In this document: positions 26,817-35,083 of the stretch, in pieces
How positions within the stretch are numbered: position 1 is the first letter of the stretch
How the letters are laid out: each line of letters begins with the position of its first letter
The notes under the pieces: model-generated
Told to the model about the DNA's origin: nothing
Database searches by the model: none
The model's input: only the letters and a program-made list of their open reading frames with translations
Assembly: GCA_965246875.1 (NCBI GenBank)
Contig: CBDFFU010000006.1
Coordinates: forward strand, 310,001 to 374,000
Direction of reading: 5' to 3'
From: DASWYT01 sp965246875
Lineage (GTDB): Bacteria; Pseudomonadota; Alphaproteobacteria; Micavibrionales; SZUA-601
Length of the DNA: 64,000 nucleotides
Translations under genes and position numbers: made by a program

Positions 26817-28070
26817 ATGACATTTCCGTATCTTCCCCATGTGCAGTCCCGTCTCGAGTCTTTGAAAGAAAAAGGCAATTACCGGCGGTTTATTGATATC
26901 GAGCGACAGGTCGGGGCTTACCCATCTGCCGTGCACCGCCCCTGTGATTATGCCGACATGCAAATCACGATGTGGTGCAGCAACGATTATCTGGGGATGG
27001 GACATCACCCGGATGTGATTGCGGCGATGTGCCATACAGCGCAACGGTATGGCGCGGGCGCGGGTGGCACACGCAATATTTCCGGCACGACGCATGAACA
27101 TGTGTTGCTGGAAAAAGAGATTGCCCGTTTGCATGCCAAAGAAGCGGCTCTGGTGTTCAGCTCCGGTTATGTCGCCAATCAAACGGCCTTGATGACGTTG
27201 GGGCAGTTGTTTCCGGATTGCGTTTTTTTCTCGGATGACAAAAACCATGCCTCGATCATTCAGGGGGTCAAGCAAAGCGGTTGTGCGAAACATGTCTTCC
27301 GCCATAACGATCTGGCGCATCTGGAAAGCCTGTTGCAAAACTATCCAACAGAACAAGCGAAAATTATTGTGTTTGAATCCGTTTACTCGATGGATGGCGA
27401 TATCGGTGATCTGGCGGGGATCATTGCCCTGGCTAAACAATACGGTGCCTTGACCTATCTGGACGAGGTGCATGCGGTGGGTTTGTACGGCGCAACCGGT
27501 GCCGGTATTGCCGAGCGCGAAGGGTTGCACGACCAGATCGACATCATCAACGGCACATTGGGCAAGGCGTTTGGCGTGGTGGGCGGTTACATTGCCGGTG
27601 ATGCGGCGTTGATTGACGGGGTGCGCAGCTTTGGGTCCGGTTTTATTTTTACCACATCCATTCCACCGGCCATTTGTGCCGCCGCCCGCACCAGCATTGC
27701 CTTGCTCAAAAATGGATTGAATCTGCGCCGTCAGCATCAGGCTGCAGTCCATGCAACAAAACGCGCATTGACCAAGGCCGGTATTCCACACCGCGAAACA
27801 CCGACGCATATTATTCCGGTGATGGTCGGCGACCCGATCAAATGCCGCGCGATGACGGATATGCTGCTCTACACACATCATATTTATGCCCAGCCATTGA
27901 ATTATCCAACCGTGCCCTATGGAACAGAGCGTATTCGGTTGACGCCATCACCATTGCACACGGCGGCACATATTGATCAACTGGTGCGCTGTTTGCATGA
28001 CGTGTTTACAACGCATGCGCCGGAGGCGTTGCACAGTGTACCGCTATCTCACACAACAGAAGCTGCTTAA
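26817..28070 (+). CDS. hemA: 5-aminolevulinate synthase
   Basis: A 417-residue PLP enzyme that condenses glycine with succinyl-CoA, the first step of tetrapyrrole synthesis in alphaproteobacteria (C4 pathway). Key segments: WCSNDYLGMGHHP, GAGAGGTRNISGTTHEH, DEVHAVGLYGATGAG, and the PLP lysine in NGTLGKAFGVVGGY (usually TLAKAFG). The C-terminal part IPVMVGDPIKC and ERIRLTPSPLH fits ALAS rather than AONS. It stands alone, divergent from mntH. A hairpin lies just before the start codon. Confidence 0.96.
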   Translation: MTFPYLPHVQSRLESLKEKGNYRRFIDIERQVGAYPSAVHRPCDYADMQITMWCSNDYLGMGHHPDVIAAMCHTAQRYGAGAGGTRNISGTTHEHVLLEKEIARLHAKEAALVFSSGYVANQTALMTLGQLFPDCVFFSDDKNHASIIQGVKQSGCAKHVFRHNDLAHLESLLQNYPTEQAKIIVFESVYSMDGDIGDLAGIIALAKQYGALTYLDEVHAVGLYGATGAGIAEREGLHDQIDIINGTLGKAFGVVGGYIAGDAALIDGVRSFGSGFIFTTSIPPAICAAARTSIALLKNGLNLRRQHQAAVHATKRALTKAGIPHRETPTHIIPVMVGDPIKCRAMTDMLLYTHHIYAQPLNYPTVPYGTERIRLTPSPLHTAAHIDQLVRCLHDVFTTHAPEALHSVPLSHTTEAA

Positions 28071-28179
28071 ATCATGATGTGTCAATTCTGGGTGAATTAA
28101 GTTTCAGTCTCGACATTTGCGTGTAAGCGATTACATTCAAAAGAACACACTTCCGCCCTACTTATACAGAGAGTTCATT

Positions 28180-29088
28180 ATGCGCTTTGGTTTATCACTG
28201 ATCACAACATCTTTTTTAACCTTATCTGTTGTTGGCCTTGCTTCGGCAGCTCCCAAAGTTGCAGATAAACTGCTCAGTGATGCACCAGCAACGTGCAAGA
28301 TGTTGCCATCCTATGAAACGCTCAAATCGGCGTTGATCAGCGCACGCAAAGATGATAATGGCGGATTGAATAACGACATGTGGGGCGCGATCGTTGACCG
28401 TGGCGGTGTGGTCTGTGTGATGGCCTATTCGGGTAGCACGATGGATGCCCAATGGCCCGGTAGCCGTGTGATTGCGGCGCAAAAAGCCAATACCGCGAAT
28501 GCCTTTAGCCTAGCCGGTTATGCGCTATCAACGGCCAATCTGTTCACTGGCGCACAGCCGAACGGTTTCCTGTTTGGTATTCAAGACAGCAACCCGGTTG
28601 ATGTCGCCGTGGCTTATAAAGGGCCGGCTGTGCAGTACGGCAAAAAGAACGACCCGATGGTGGGCCATGTTCTGGGTGGGATCAATGTGTTTGGCGGCGG
28701 CTTGGCGCTGTATAACAATGCTGGAAAAATTTTGGGTGGTCTTGGCGTTAGTGGTGACACGTCATGCGCCGATCACAACATTGCCTGGCGTATGCGCCAT
28801 ATGATGAGCCTGGACTATGTGCCAAATGGCCCGACGTCAGATAAGACCGACCAGATCATCTATGACATTCATTTGAACAACAGCACCAGCGGCTTTGGTC
28901 ATCCAACGTGTGTTGGCAAGGAAAATGATATCGCCGATAAATTACCGAAAGTCAGCAAAACTGTGGCGCAACAGGATAAAGCCAATGATGATAAGGCTGC
29001 TGAAATAGCGGCAGCACCAAAGCCGGCTGATCCAGCAGCGCCTGCGCCTGATGCCAAAACGGAACCGGTAACCGGTAAAACAAAGTAA
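28180..29088 (+). CDS. Secreted GlcG/HbpS-like (heme-binding family) protein
   Basis: A 302-residue exported protein. ATG 28180 is chosen because GAGAG precedes it and a signal peptide follows (MRFGLSLITTSFL, ending in ASA). Residues ~40-250 match the HbpS/GlcG fold: VAYSG-like strands, the SRVIAAQKANTANAFS helix, VLGGINVFGGGLALYN, GGLGVSGDTSCADHNIAWRMR. The C-terminal ~45 residues are Ala/Pro/Lys-rich. Family members bind heme or act as small ligand sensors in the periplasm. Its place after hemA is suggestive, but the gap holds no sign of shared transcription. Confidence 0.82.
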   Translation: MRFGLSLITTSFLTLSVVGLASAAPKVADKLLSDAPATCKMLPSYETLKSALISARKDDNGGLNNDMWGAIVDRGGVVCVMAYSGSTMDAQWPGSRVIAAQKANTANAFSLAGYALSTANLFTGAQPNGFLFGIQDSNPVDVAVAYKGPAVQYGKKNDPMVGHVLGGINVFGGGLALYNNAGKILGGLGVSGDTSCADHNIAWRMRHMMSLDYVPNGPTSDKTDQIIYDIHLNNSTSGFGHPTCVGKENDIADKLPKVSKTVAQQDKANDDKAAEIAAAPKPADPAAPAPDAKTEPVTGKTK

Positions 29089-29103
29089 TACCTGTTAATC
29101 AGC

Positions 29104-29144
29104 AAAGCCGGTCTTTAGATTCGTTTCTAAAACCGGCTTTTTTT
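29104..29144 (+). terminator. Terminator after the GlcG/HbpS-like gene
   Basis: AAAGCCGGT pairs with ACCGGCTTT, with an inner TTAGA/TCTAA extension, followed by a run of T. It lies 15 bp after the stop codon. Confidence 0.85.
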
Positions 29145-29271
29145 GTGCTTCATGTTTTGTAATCTTAACGGAAAAGCCTGTTTATGACATCTGGCTGTTT
29201 CTTTTTGATCACAAGATGATATGAAGCTTATCTGTTTTGATATCAGTCAGTTAACGCTGTCAATTTGGTCT

Positions 29272-29319
29272 TTGCACCGCCGCAATTTGCAATTATAGAA
29301 TGAGCATACATCTGTATGC
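29272..29319 (+). promoter_or_regulatory. Putative promoter and operator of the autotransporter gene
   Basis: TTGCAC (29272-29277) and TATAGA (29294-29299) are spaced by 16 bp, which fits a sigma70 promoter. The palindrome GCATACA-TC-TGTATGC (29304-29319) sits where the transcription start would be. That position suggests a repressor operator controlling the surface protein. No experimental support. Confidence 0.4.
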
Positions 29320-29355
29320 ACACTTCCTAAGAGCGTTAAAGCGCCGGAGATTTGT

Positions 29356-31407
29356 ATGTTGCAAAGCCGTTTATCTGCCGTCCTGCTAGTGGGAACCGCA
29401 CTTGCTGTTTTAACGTGCAGTTCATTATCAACAGCTCATGCGGCACTTGTTGTCAGCGCACCGAATACGGCCATCGTCACTACGGCGCTGATCAATGAAA
29501 CCGGTGTGTCAGGTGTGTTTATTACCAACACGGCGGCAGGATCAAGTTTTAACAACAGCACCACCATCACTAGTGACACCAAAGGCATTGATAGCCGTAG
29601 CACGTTGGGCAATGCAGGATTTGTGAACAGTGGCACAATAGATGGCGCATCGCGCGGTGTCATTATCGATTTCGGCACATCGACAACGGTGTTTGATAAC
29701 ACTGGCACGATCCAATCAAATCTCGGTACTGCTTTGGATATGCAGGGCGAGTTCGGCTATCTGGTTCATCTAGGGAACGTCACCTCGAACGGTACAATTG
29801 CGACATTTGTATTGGGTAGCAATCAGACAGCATCCAATAGTTTATTACTCAATGGCCTTGTCACCAATACCGCCTTGGATAACACCGCAATTGCCTTGGC
29901 CATTAATGCGTCACAAAACACCAATGGTGGCAATGCGCTGATCAACACCGGGTCACTGATTGCCGATGGTACGGGAATCGGGCAGGCACATGCGGTAAGT
30001 TTTGCTGGCAATATTGGTGGCACAGTGATCAATCGCGGCGTGATCCGTGGTGAGGTAACAGCTATCACCGGCGCGCAAAATTTTATCAATGACAGTGGCA
30101 CACTTATTGGGAATGTTTCGCTTGGCGATGGTGCCAACACTGTCGCTATCAATGGTGGCACCGTCACTGGCAATGTCATCGGCGGGATTGATGCGGATAC
30201 GATTACAATCTCTGGCGGCGCATTGAATGGCACGATTAATGCCGGTGATGGCGATAATGTTGTGACTTTGAGTGGCGGTGCAACGAACGCCGGGAACACG
30301 GCCATCACAACCGGTAGTGGTAATGATCATATCGTTATTTCAGGCGGGACACATGTTGCAAACGCGCTGCAATTGGGTGCGGGGAACGACCAGCTGGATC
30401 TCAATGGCGGCGCGTTTTACGGCAATCTAGATTTTGGCAGCGGTGCGAACGCATTGAACATTAATCAGGCGATCACGGCCACGCAAACTATTACCTCAAG
30501 TGGAACACTGGATCTTCATGTCGGTCCAGCTGGAACGCTTAATTTGCGCACGGCCATTGGCGGCTTGTACACTATTGCGACAGATGCCCAAAGCGTCATG
30601 ACAGTGTGGGATCACAATGTGGCACATGGTGCCTTGTTGAATAATGGCCGTTTGACGATTGCAGCCGATAAAAATTTGACGGTCGACAGCTATAACGCTG
30701 CCAGTACCGGAACGCTGGCGATTGGAGTTGGTGCTGACAACACATTTTTATTGCCGGGCCGTTTGATCGTGTCGCATGGTGGTGCTGATCTGTCGCAAGC
30801 CAATATCGTGTTCAGCATCGCGCCGAACAGTGACCTGCCACCGGCGAGTACGGCTTACACCTTTGCCCAAGCTAATAATGGCGGTGTCGTGACCTTGCCG
30901 AATGCGTCACAGATGTCTGATACTTCGTTGTTGTATGATTTCACGACCGCTGGCAGCACGACCGACACCGCAACGGTTGCCGCGACACGCGTGGCAGGTG
31001 GTTTGCAAACGCTTGCCGGGCCGAAAATGGCAACATTGGGTGCGGTGCTGGAAAATAATCTGGCCAGCGATAATGCCGAGATTGCAGCGTTGCAAGTGCG
31101 TTTAGCCAGTCTGGATAATCAGGCAGCGATGAGCAGAACATTGGAGTCTGTCACACCCACAGCCGATAACAGCGCCAGCGACAGTGCCAACACAATGGCC
31201 GTGCAGTCACAAAATTTGGCCACCGACCGGATGGCCGATTTGCGCAGCGGGGAGACAGGGATGTCGTCTGGCGATGACGCCCTTGACCGGCGCGTCTGGC
31301 TGCGACCGTTTGCGACAAAAGTCTCGCAAAAGGGGTGCGGGACGGGGTGGCCGGTTACCAGGCTGACACGATCGGTCTCACAGCCGGTATTGATACAGAT
31401 CGTCTAG
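29356..31407 (+). CDS. Autotransporter, signal peptide and passenger (5' part of a frameshifted gene)
   Basis: A 683-codon frame. The signal peptide ends at STAHA (~residue 29). The passenger is rich in Gly, Asn, Thr and Ala, with repeated short beta-strand turns (DTITISGGALNGTINAGDG, GDNVVTLSGG, GNDHIVISGG, GNDQLDLNGG), so it should fold as a beta-helix on the cell surface. A linker helix (AEIAALQVRLASLDNQAAM) precedes the barrel. After RRVWLRPFATKVSQK the frame leaves the homologous sequence and stops 25 codons on. The barrel continues in the -1 frame from 31335. It may be phase-variable, programmed to frameshift, or broken. Confidence 0.85.
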   Translation: MLQSRLSAVLLVGTALAVLTCSSLSTAHAALVVSAPNTAIVTTALINETGVSGVFITNTAAGSSFNNSTTITSDTKGIDSRSTLGNAGFVNSGTIDGASRGVIIDFGTSTTVFDNTGTIQSNLGTALDMQGEFGYLVHLGNVTSNGTIATFVLGSNQTASNSLLLNGLVTNTALDNTAIALAINASQNTNGGNALINTGSLIADGTGIGQAHAVSFAGNIGGTVINRGVIRGEVTAITGAQNFINDSGTLIGNVSLGDGANTVAINGGTVTGNVIGGIDADTITISGGALNGTINAGDGDNVVTLSGGATNAGNTAITTGSGNDHIVISGGTHVANALQLGAGNDQLDLNGGAFYGNLDFGSGANALNINQAITATQTITSSGTLDLHVGPAGTLNLRTAIGGLYTIATDAQSVMTVWDHNVAHGALLNNGRLTIAADKNLTVDSYNAASTGTLAIGVGADNTFLLPGRLIVSHGGADLSQANIVFSIAPNSDLPPASTAYTFAQANNGGVVTLPNASQMSDTSLLYDFTTAGSTTDTATVAATRVAGGLQTLAGPKMATLGAVLENNLASDNAEIAALQVRLASLDNQAAMSRTLESVTPTADNSASDSANTMAVQSQNLATDRMADLRSGETGMSSGDDALDRRVWLRPFATKVSQKGCGTGWPVTRLTRSVSQPVLIQIV

Positions 31408-32135
31408 TGGATAATGCAACGCTTGGCGTCTCATTCAGCTATGGCCAGACCAAGGCCGACGCCGATAATGTGAATGCGACCCACAGTGATATTGACAGTT
31501 ATCAACTGCAACTTTATGGCGATTATAATTTACCGCGTCAGACCTTTATCGAGGGCGCGCTGGGCTATGGGTATAATACGATCGACCGTACACGGTTTAA
31601 CGTCGGCGGTGTTGCTGGTGCCCAGGCCAAAGCCGATTATAACAGCGCGCAATATGTGGCCGCTCTGGCGGTTGGGCAAAACTGGACGCCGCTGCCCAAG
31701 CAATCGCCTTTGACCATCACGCCAAAAATTGGTGTGCGCTACACGCATCTGGCGACCGACGATTTTCACGAAACGGGTGCGGGCGGTTTGAATTTGAACG
31801 GGTCGACGCAGGATAAGGATGCGTTGGAATTTACCATCGGCACACAAATCGCTTATCCGTTGGCGGTAACGGGTGGAACCCTGTCACCATCGGTGCATGC
31901 TGGTTATACTTATGACGCCATCGGCGACAGTATTCAAACGGCGTCGAATTTCACGGGCGGTGGTGCCAGTTTTAACACCCAAGGCACAGACCCGGCGCGT
32001 AGCACGTTTAACCTGGGGGCAGGTCTCAGCTTTTACAGCCATGACGGGTTCGATCTGAGCGCGCAATACGACGCTCAGATCAAACAGAATTACACAGCCC
32101 ACGCTGGCTTCGTCCGCATGGCCTGGGCGTTCTAG
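31335..32135 (+). CDS. Autotransporter beta-barrel (3' part of the frameshifted gene)
   Basis: This 266-codon frame overlaps the 5' part by 73 bases and has no start signal of its own; the nominal start is a GTG. A -1 slip at A_AAG_GGG (31329-31335) would join it as SQKGVRDGVAGYQADT. The sequence is a full autotransporter barrel: GYQADTIGLTAGID, LGVSFSYGQTKAD, YQLQLYGDYNLP, IEGALGYGYNTI, and the terminal FVRMAWAF, ending in the Phe that the BAM complex recognises. Without the join, the passenger cannot be exported. Confidence 0.82.
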   Translation: MRDGVAGYQADTIGLTAGIDTDRLVDNATLGVSFSYGQTKADADNVNATHSDIDSYQLQLYGDYNLPRQTFIEGALGYGYNTIDRTRFNVGGVAGAQAKADYNSAQYVAALAVGQNWTPLPKQSPLTITPKIGVRYTHLATDDFHETGAGGLNLNGSTQDKDALEFTIGTQIAYPLAVTGGTLSPSVHAGYTYDAIGDSIQTASNFTGGGASFNTQGTDPARSTFNLGAGLSFYSHDGFDLSAQYDAQIKQNYTAHAGFVRMAWAF

Positions 32136-32313
32136 GGTCAATATTTGCTTTCCCGGGACGCTTGCCAAACTTCAGCGGTTATCGTAAAAAGAGCCGGTTT
32201 TTAAGCCGCTACCGCTCAGTTGCCAGAGCACACCGTTCGTAATTTTCAGCGGCCTATCTATTTATCACTTTTAAGCTGTACAAAACTGTGTGTTAACGCA
32301 TTAAACCCAATAA

Positions 32314-32490
32314 GATTGGTGTAAGGGTGATGGGATTCCATTCATCGAACTTCAAAGTAGCCGTACCGTACGCTATCTCAAAAGTGATGTAAAAGCATGG
32401 CTAGACTCTCAACCAAAGTTCAACGGCCCAAAGTTTGGAGGATACAATAGACGCTCAACCGTGCTTCGAGACTATCCGCCAGTTCCATGA
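32314..32490 (+). pseudogene. Remnant of an excisionase-like HTH (HTH_17/AlpA type) gene
   Basis: An open stretch of 58 codons without a start codon, preceded by an in-frame TAA. It encodes KGDGIPFIELQSSRTVRY followed by LKSDVKAWLDSQ, the second half of a MerR-like excisionase DNA-binding domain. The first half appears shifted in another frame just upstream. This marks the site of a decayed integrative element. Confidence 0.55.
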
Positions 32491-32596
32491 AGTTGTTTTT
32501 GGTGAGTGTCGTGGTTTAATTCCTCTCCGATCTTATCGCGAGAGCGGTGACAATGACAAAACTAAAACGTTGCACAATCCCATCATTATTATCTGA
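32435..32596 (+). pseudogene. Possible primase/replication-protein remnant
   Basis: A second broken frame overlaps the end of the excisionase remnant, as the next gene of a phage or plasmid module would. It reads FHEVVFGECRGLIPLRSY then RESGDNDKTKT, reminiscent of N-termini of phage/plasmid primases (VFG...GLIPLRS), then stops at 32596. Identification rests on a short motif. Confidence 0.3.
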
Positions 32597-32854
32597 GAGT
32601 CGTTTAGGGTTTTCGCCAACGAGTGAAGACGACCCGAACAGCATTAACGCCCCTATATGTTATAATACGCGTAAACGGGAGACTTAATATATATTTTAAA
32701 ATGCTGCCCTTTGCTCTCATCGAAATTAATAACAGCATAACAACTGACTAATGAATTAATCAGTAAGAGTTTCGCGATTTTATAAATCATCAAATGTTAC
32801 AAGCGATGATTGCTTGCAAGATAAGATCGCACCGTCGGTTTGCTAATTATATTG
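32597..32854. other. Non-coding, AT-rich remainder of the degenerate patch
   Basis: No open frame, tRNA, or strong hairpin is visible here. A TATAAT hexamer at 32661-32666 has no convincing -35 partner. The segment lies between the mobile-element remnants and the end of the nrsF-like gene. Confidence 0.4.
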
Positions 32855-33499
32855 TTACCATTTCAAGTATCGTTTCCCGCACCGCGCGCCAATAGCTGAT
32901 AGCAATAAAATCGGCAGGCCATAGTAGGTGACCAGATAAAACGGATGATCCTGACCGCAGTGGAATGCGTAAGCGGAAGCAGCGATAAAGCCACTACAGC
33001 CTCCAGCCAAGGCTCCGGCTAGACCAGGATGTATTGGTGCGCTTTTGGTTAGCCAGACACGCCATAAAACAGCCAGAATAATCGCGCCAAATATAGTAAC
33101 AATACCCAGGCAATAAGGTGCGCGGCGGTCTGTCATGGCGGTTGCGACATCATTCATGTCAAAGTGAGCGAACACGTGGATGAGTAACCCGCACAGAAAC
33201 AAAACAGACACAAGGGCAGGTATCAAATAGATCGTCTTGATTGCTCGACCGGGCAAACTGGTGGCATAAACGCAAAGGATGGCCGACAGGCTGCATAAAA
33301 TGAACAACCCCGGCTTCCAGAACATGGAACCAGTTTCGATGGCGCTTTGATAATCGGGACGAATGCCCAACACTGTCATCAATAAAATAAGTAAGCCGGT
33401 AAAACAAATGAGACTATAGAGGGTCAATCGGCACAAAGTCATGACTCGGATCGGTTTGAGGTCATCAATTAGCTGTATAATGAGAGGATCAAATGTCAT
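32855..33499 (-). CDS. nrsF: NrsF-type (DUF1109) membrane anti-sigma factor
   Basis: A 214-residue protein with six predicted helices. The C-terminal GALAGGCSGFIAASAYAFHC, then GQDHPFYLVTYYGLP, is the DUF1109/NrsF signature with its conserved cysteines. In Caulobacter, NrsF holds the ECF factor SigF at the membrane and releases it under oxidative or heavy-metal stress. ATG 33499 overlaps the sigma-factor stop by 11 bases, so the two are translationally coupled. An in-frame start at 33529 would give a longer overlap and is less likely. Confidence 0.9.
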   Translation of the reverse strand: MTFDPLIIQLIDDLKPIRVMTLCRLTLYSLICFTGLLILLMTVLGIRPDYQSAIETGSMFWKPGLFILCSLSAILCVYATSLPGRAIKTIYLIPALVSVLFLCGLLIHVFAHFDMNDVATAMTDRRAPYCLGIVTIFGAIILAVLWRVWLTKSAPIHPGLAGALAGGCSGFIAASAYAFHCGQDHPFYLVTYYGLPILLLSAIGARCGKRYLKW

Positions 33500-34022
33500 G
33501 CTGAAATTCTTCTGCTTTGGCATTGGCAATCAGTTTTTTGAGACCGCGGTGGATCATCACCTTCACGGATGATGGCGAATGTCCTGTCTGTTGTGCGGCT
33601 TGCTCAATCGTCATTTCTCTAATCTTCACTAAATCCATAATTTCGGCCTGCGCGGCTGGCAATTGCAATAACAAAGTCGCGACGTCGCGGCCAGCTGTCG
33701 TATTTGGGTCACACACTGGCACACTCATCTCATCGTCAAACAATGTTTCCATCCGGCGCGAGACTTTGCGCAGATGATCGATCCACCGGTGTTTGGCGAT
33801 CGTACTAAGCCACGGCAAAAACGGCTGGTTCGGATCATAGGTGTGGCGTTTCTCATGCAGCGTCATCATCGTCTCTTGCACAAGATCGTCGAGTGCGGCA
33901 GTTTGACCACGCTTGCCAAAGAACCGCACCAGCCAGGGACGGACGGCAGACAACAGTTCACCATAGGCCGTCTTATCGCCGGCTTGGGCTTGTCGCATCC
34001 AGGTTTGCCACTGTTCATCCAT
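33489..34022 (-). CDS. sigF: ECF RNA polymerase sigma factor, SigF-like
   Basis: A 177-residue ECF sigma factor. Region 2 is ALDDLVQETMMTLHEKR through FLPWLSTIAKHRWIDHLRK. Region 4 is LPAAQAEIMDLVKIREMTI then QTGHSPSSVKVMIHRGLKKL. Pairing with an NrsF-type anti-sigma factor identifies the SigF branch. A GTAACC-N16-CGTA promoter reads toward the gene, and its expected start site falls at about the ATG, so the message may be leaderless. It is divergent from the methionine-rich gene, whose promoter carries the same motif. Confidence 0.93.
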   Translation of the reverse strand: MDEQWQTWMRQAQAGDKTAYGELLSAVRPWLVRFFGKRGQTAALDDLVQETMMTLHEKRHTYDPNQPFLPWLSTIAKHRWIDHLRKVSRRMETLFDDEMSVPVCDPNTTAGRDVATLLLQLPAAQAEIMDLVKIREMTIEQAAQQTGHSPSSVKVMIHRGLKKLIANAKAEEFQHDI

Positions 34023-34024
34023 AG

Positions 34025-34052
34025 AATACGTTTGAATCCGGTAAAAGGTTAC
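34025..34052 (-). promoter_or_regulatory. SigF-type autoregulatory promoter of the sigma/anti-sigma operon
   Basis: Read on the minus strand, GTAACC (34047-34052) and CGTATT (34025-34030) are spaced by exactly 16 bp. The same hexamer and spacing occurs in the divergent promoter. The -10 ends only two bases before the annotated ATG (34022). Confidence 0.65.
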
Positions 34053-34084
34053 AATCTGATCTTACAAATTATTTTCATGACTGT

Positions 34085-34110
34085 GTAACCTTTGTCCTGC
34101 CGCCAGCGTA
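34085..34110 (+). promoter_or_regulatory. SigF-type promoter of the Met-rich/msrB/dipZ operon
   Basis: GTAACC (34085-34090), 16 bp, then CGTA (34107-34110). It resembles the SigF consensus known from Caulobacter (GTAACC...CGAA). The leader to the ATG at 34201 is about 80 nt and contains an AACCGG/CCGGTT hairpin. Confidence 0.65.
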
Positions 34111-34200
34111 ATACCTGACATGCAGGCTGTCTGGCCTGTTAACCGGACCCATTCTAGCGGCCGGTTCTTTTCTGTCTACAAACGAAAGAACGAGTTTACC

Positions 34201-34482
34201 ATGTCCAAGACCCTTTTAACTTTTGCCGCCGTTGCTGCTCTGCTGTCCGGTGCGCCTGTTGTGTCTCACGCGATGGATGATGCCATGACAAACGACAAAA
34301 TGATGGCCAAACCAGAAGCCGATGGCGCCATGATGGAAAAGAAACCAATGGAAGCCAAAATGGATCATAAAAAAATGACCCATAAGTCCATGAAGAGAGA
34401 TATGGATAAAGGGATGATGAAAGACGATGCCATGTCAAAAGACGACGGCATGATGAAAAAAGACGATGGTATGAGCAAGTAA
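34201..34482 (+). CDS. Methionine-rich periplasmic protein (MrpX-like oxidant sink)
   Basis: A 93-residue protein with a 24-residue signal peptide (MSKTLLTFAAVAALL, ending in SHA). The predicted mature chain of 69 residues contains 17 methionines, about one quarter, with Lys and Asp making up most of the rest and no Cys. Repeated units are KDDGMMKKDDGM and similar. In Azospira, MrpX, a Met-rich periplasmic protein under SigF/NrsF control, scavenges hypochlorite and is repaired by a Met-sulfoxide reductase. Gene order here fits that role, since msrB follows. Copper binding is an alternative. Confidence 0.78.
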   Translation: MSKTLLTFAAVAALLSGAPVVSHAMDDAMTNDKMMAKPEADGAMMEKKPMEAKMDHKKMTHKSMKRDMDKGMMKDDAMSKDDGMMKKDDGMSK

Positions 34483-34564
34483 GAACCATCCGTTAACAGA
34501 GCAGGGTGCTAATTTGTTTGTATAAGCACCCTGCATTTTCACCATTTCATTGAAAGGCTTTGCC

Positions 34565-35077
34565 ATGAACAGACGCTCCTTCCTGCATAATACGCTTGGT
34601 GCTTTAGGTTTTTTAGCGATCAGTAGTGTCTTGCCATGGCGTAAAGTGTTAGCAGCGAATACAGAAATGGCTAATTCTCCCGTAGCGAAAATTAATAAAA
34701 ATGATGCTGAATGGCAGAAAATCCTGACATCAGAACAGTATAACGTATTGCGTGAAGACGGGACGGAACGCCCTTTCACCAGTCCGCTTAACCATGAAAA
34801 GCACAATGGCATTTTTGCCTGTGCAGCCTGTCACCTCGCTTTATTTTCTTCGGATACAAAGTTTGACAGTGGCACCGGCTGGCCGAGTTTCTATGCACCG
34901 ATCAAAGGTCATATTGAAACCAAGACCGATATGAAGATGTTTACAGCGCGTACGGAATATCATTGTGCCCGCTGTGGCGGACATCAAGGCCATGTCTTCG
35001 ATGATGGCCCACCACCAACAGGCTTGCGTCATTGCAACAATGGCGTCGCACTCACGTTTATTCCAGATAAGGCTTAA
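34565..35077 (+). CDS. msrB: Peptide-methionine (R)-S-oxide reductase, Tat-exported
   Basis: A 170-residue MsrB with an N-terminal MNRRSFLHNTLGALGF twin-arginine signal. This places the enzyme in the periplasm, unlike most cytosolic MsrBs. The structural zinc site is complete (CAAC and CARC). The substrate pocket GTGWPSFY and the catalytic Cys in GLRHCNNGVALTF are present. It reduces only the R-sulfoxide; no MsrA or MsrP partner is in the window. GAAAGG precedes the ATG. It lies 82 bp after the Met-rich gene and seven bases before the DipZ-like gene, which could supply electrons. Confidence 0.93.
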   Translation: MNRRSFLHNTLGALGFLAISSVLPWRKVLAANTEMANSPVAKINKNDAEWQKILTSEQYNVLREDGTERPFTSPLNHEKHNGIFACAACHLALFSSDTKFDSGTGWPSFYAPIKGHIETKTDMKMFTARTEYHCARCGGHQGHVFDDGPPPTGLRHCNNGVALTFIPDKA

Positions 35078-35083
35078 AACCCT

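Noticed and set aside
26775..27881. 368-codon frame on the minus strand
   Set aside because: It is antisense to hemA, which has full family motifs. The antisense product has no domain pattern and arises from codon bias.
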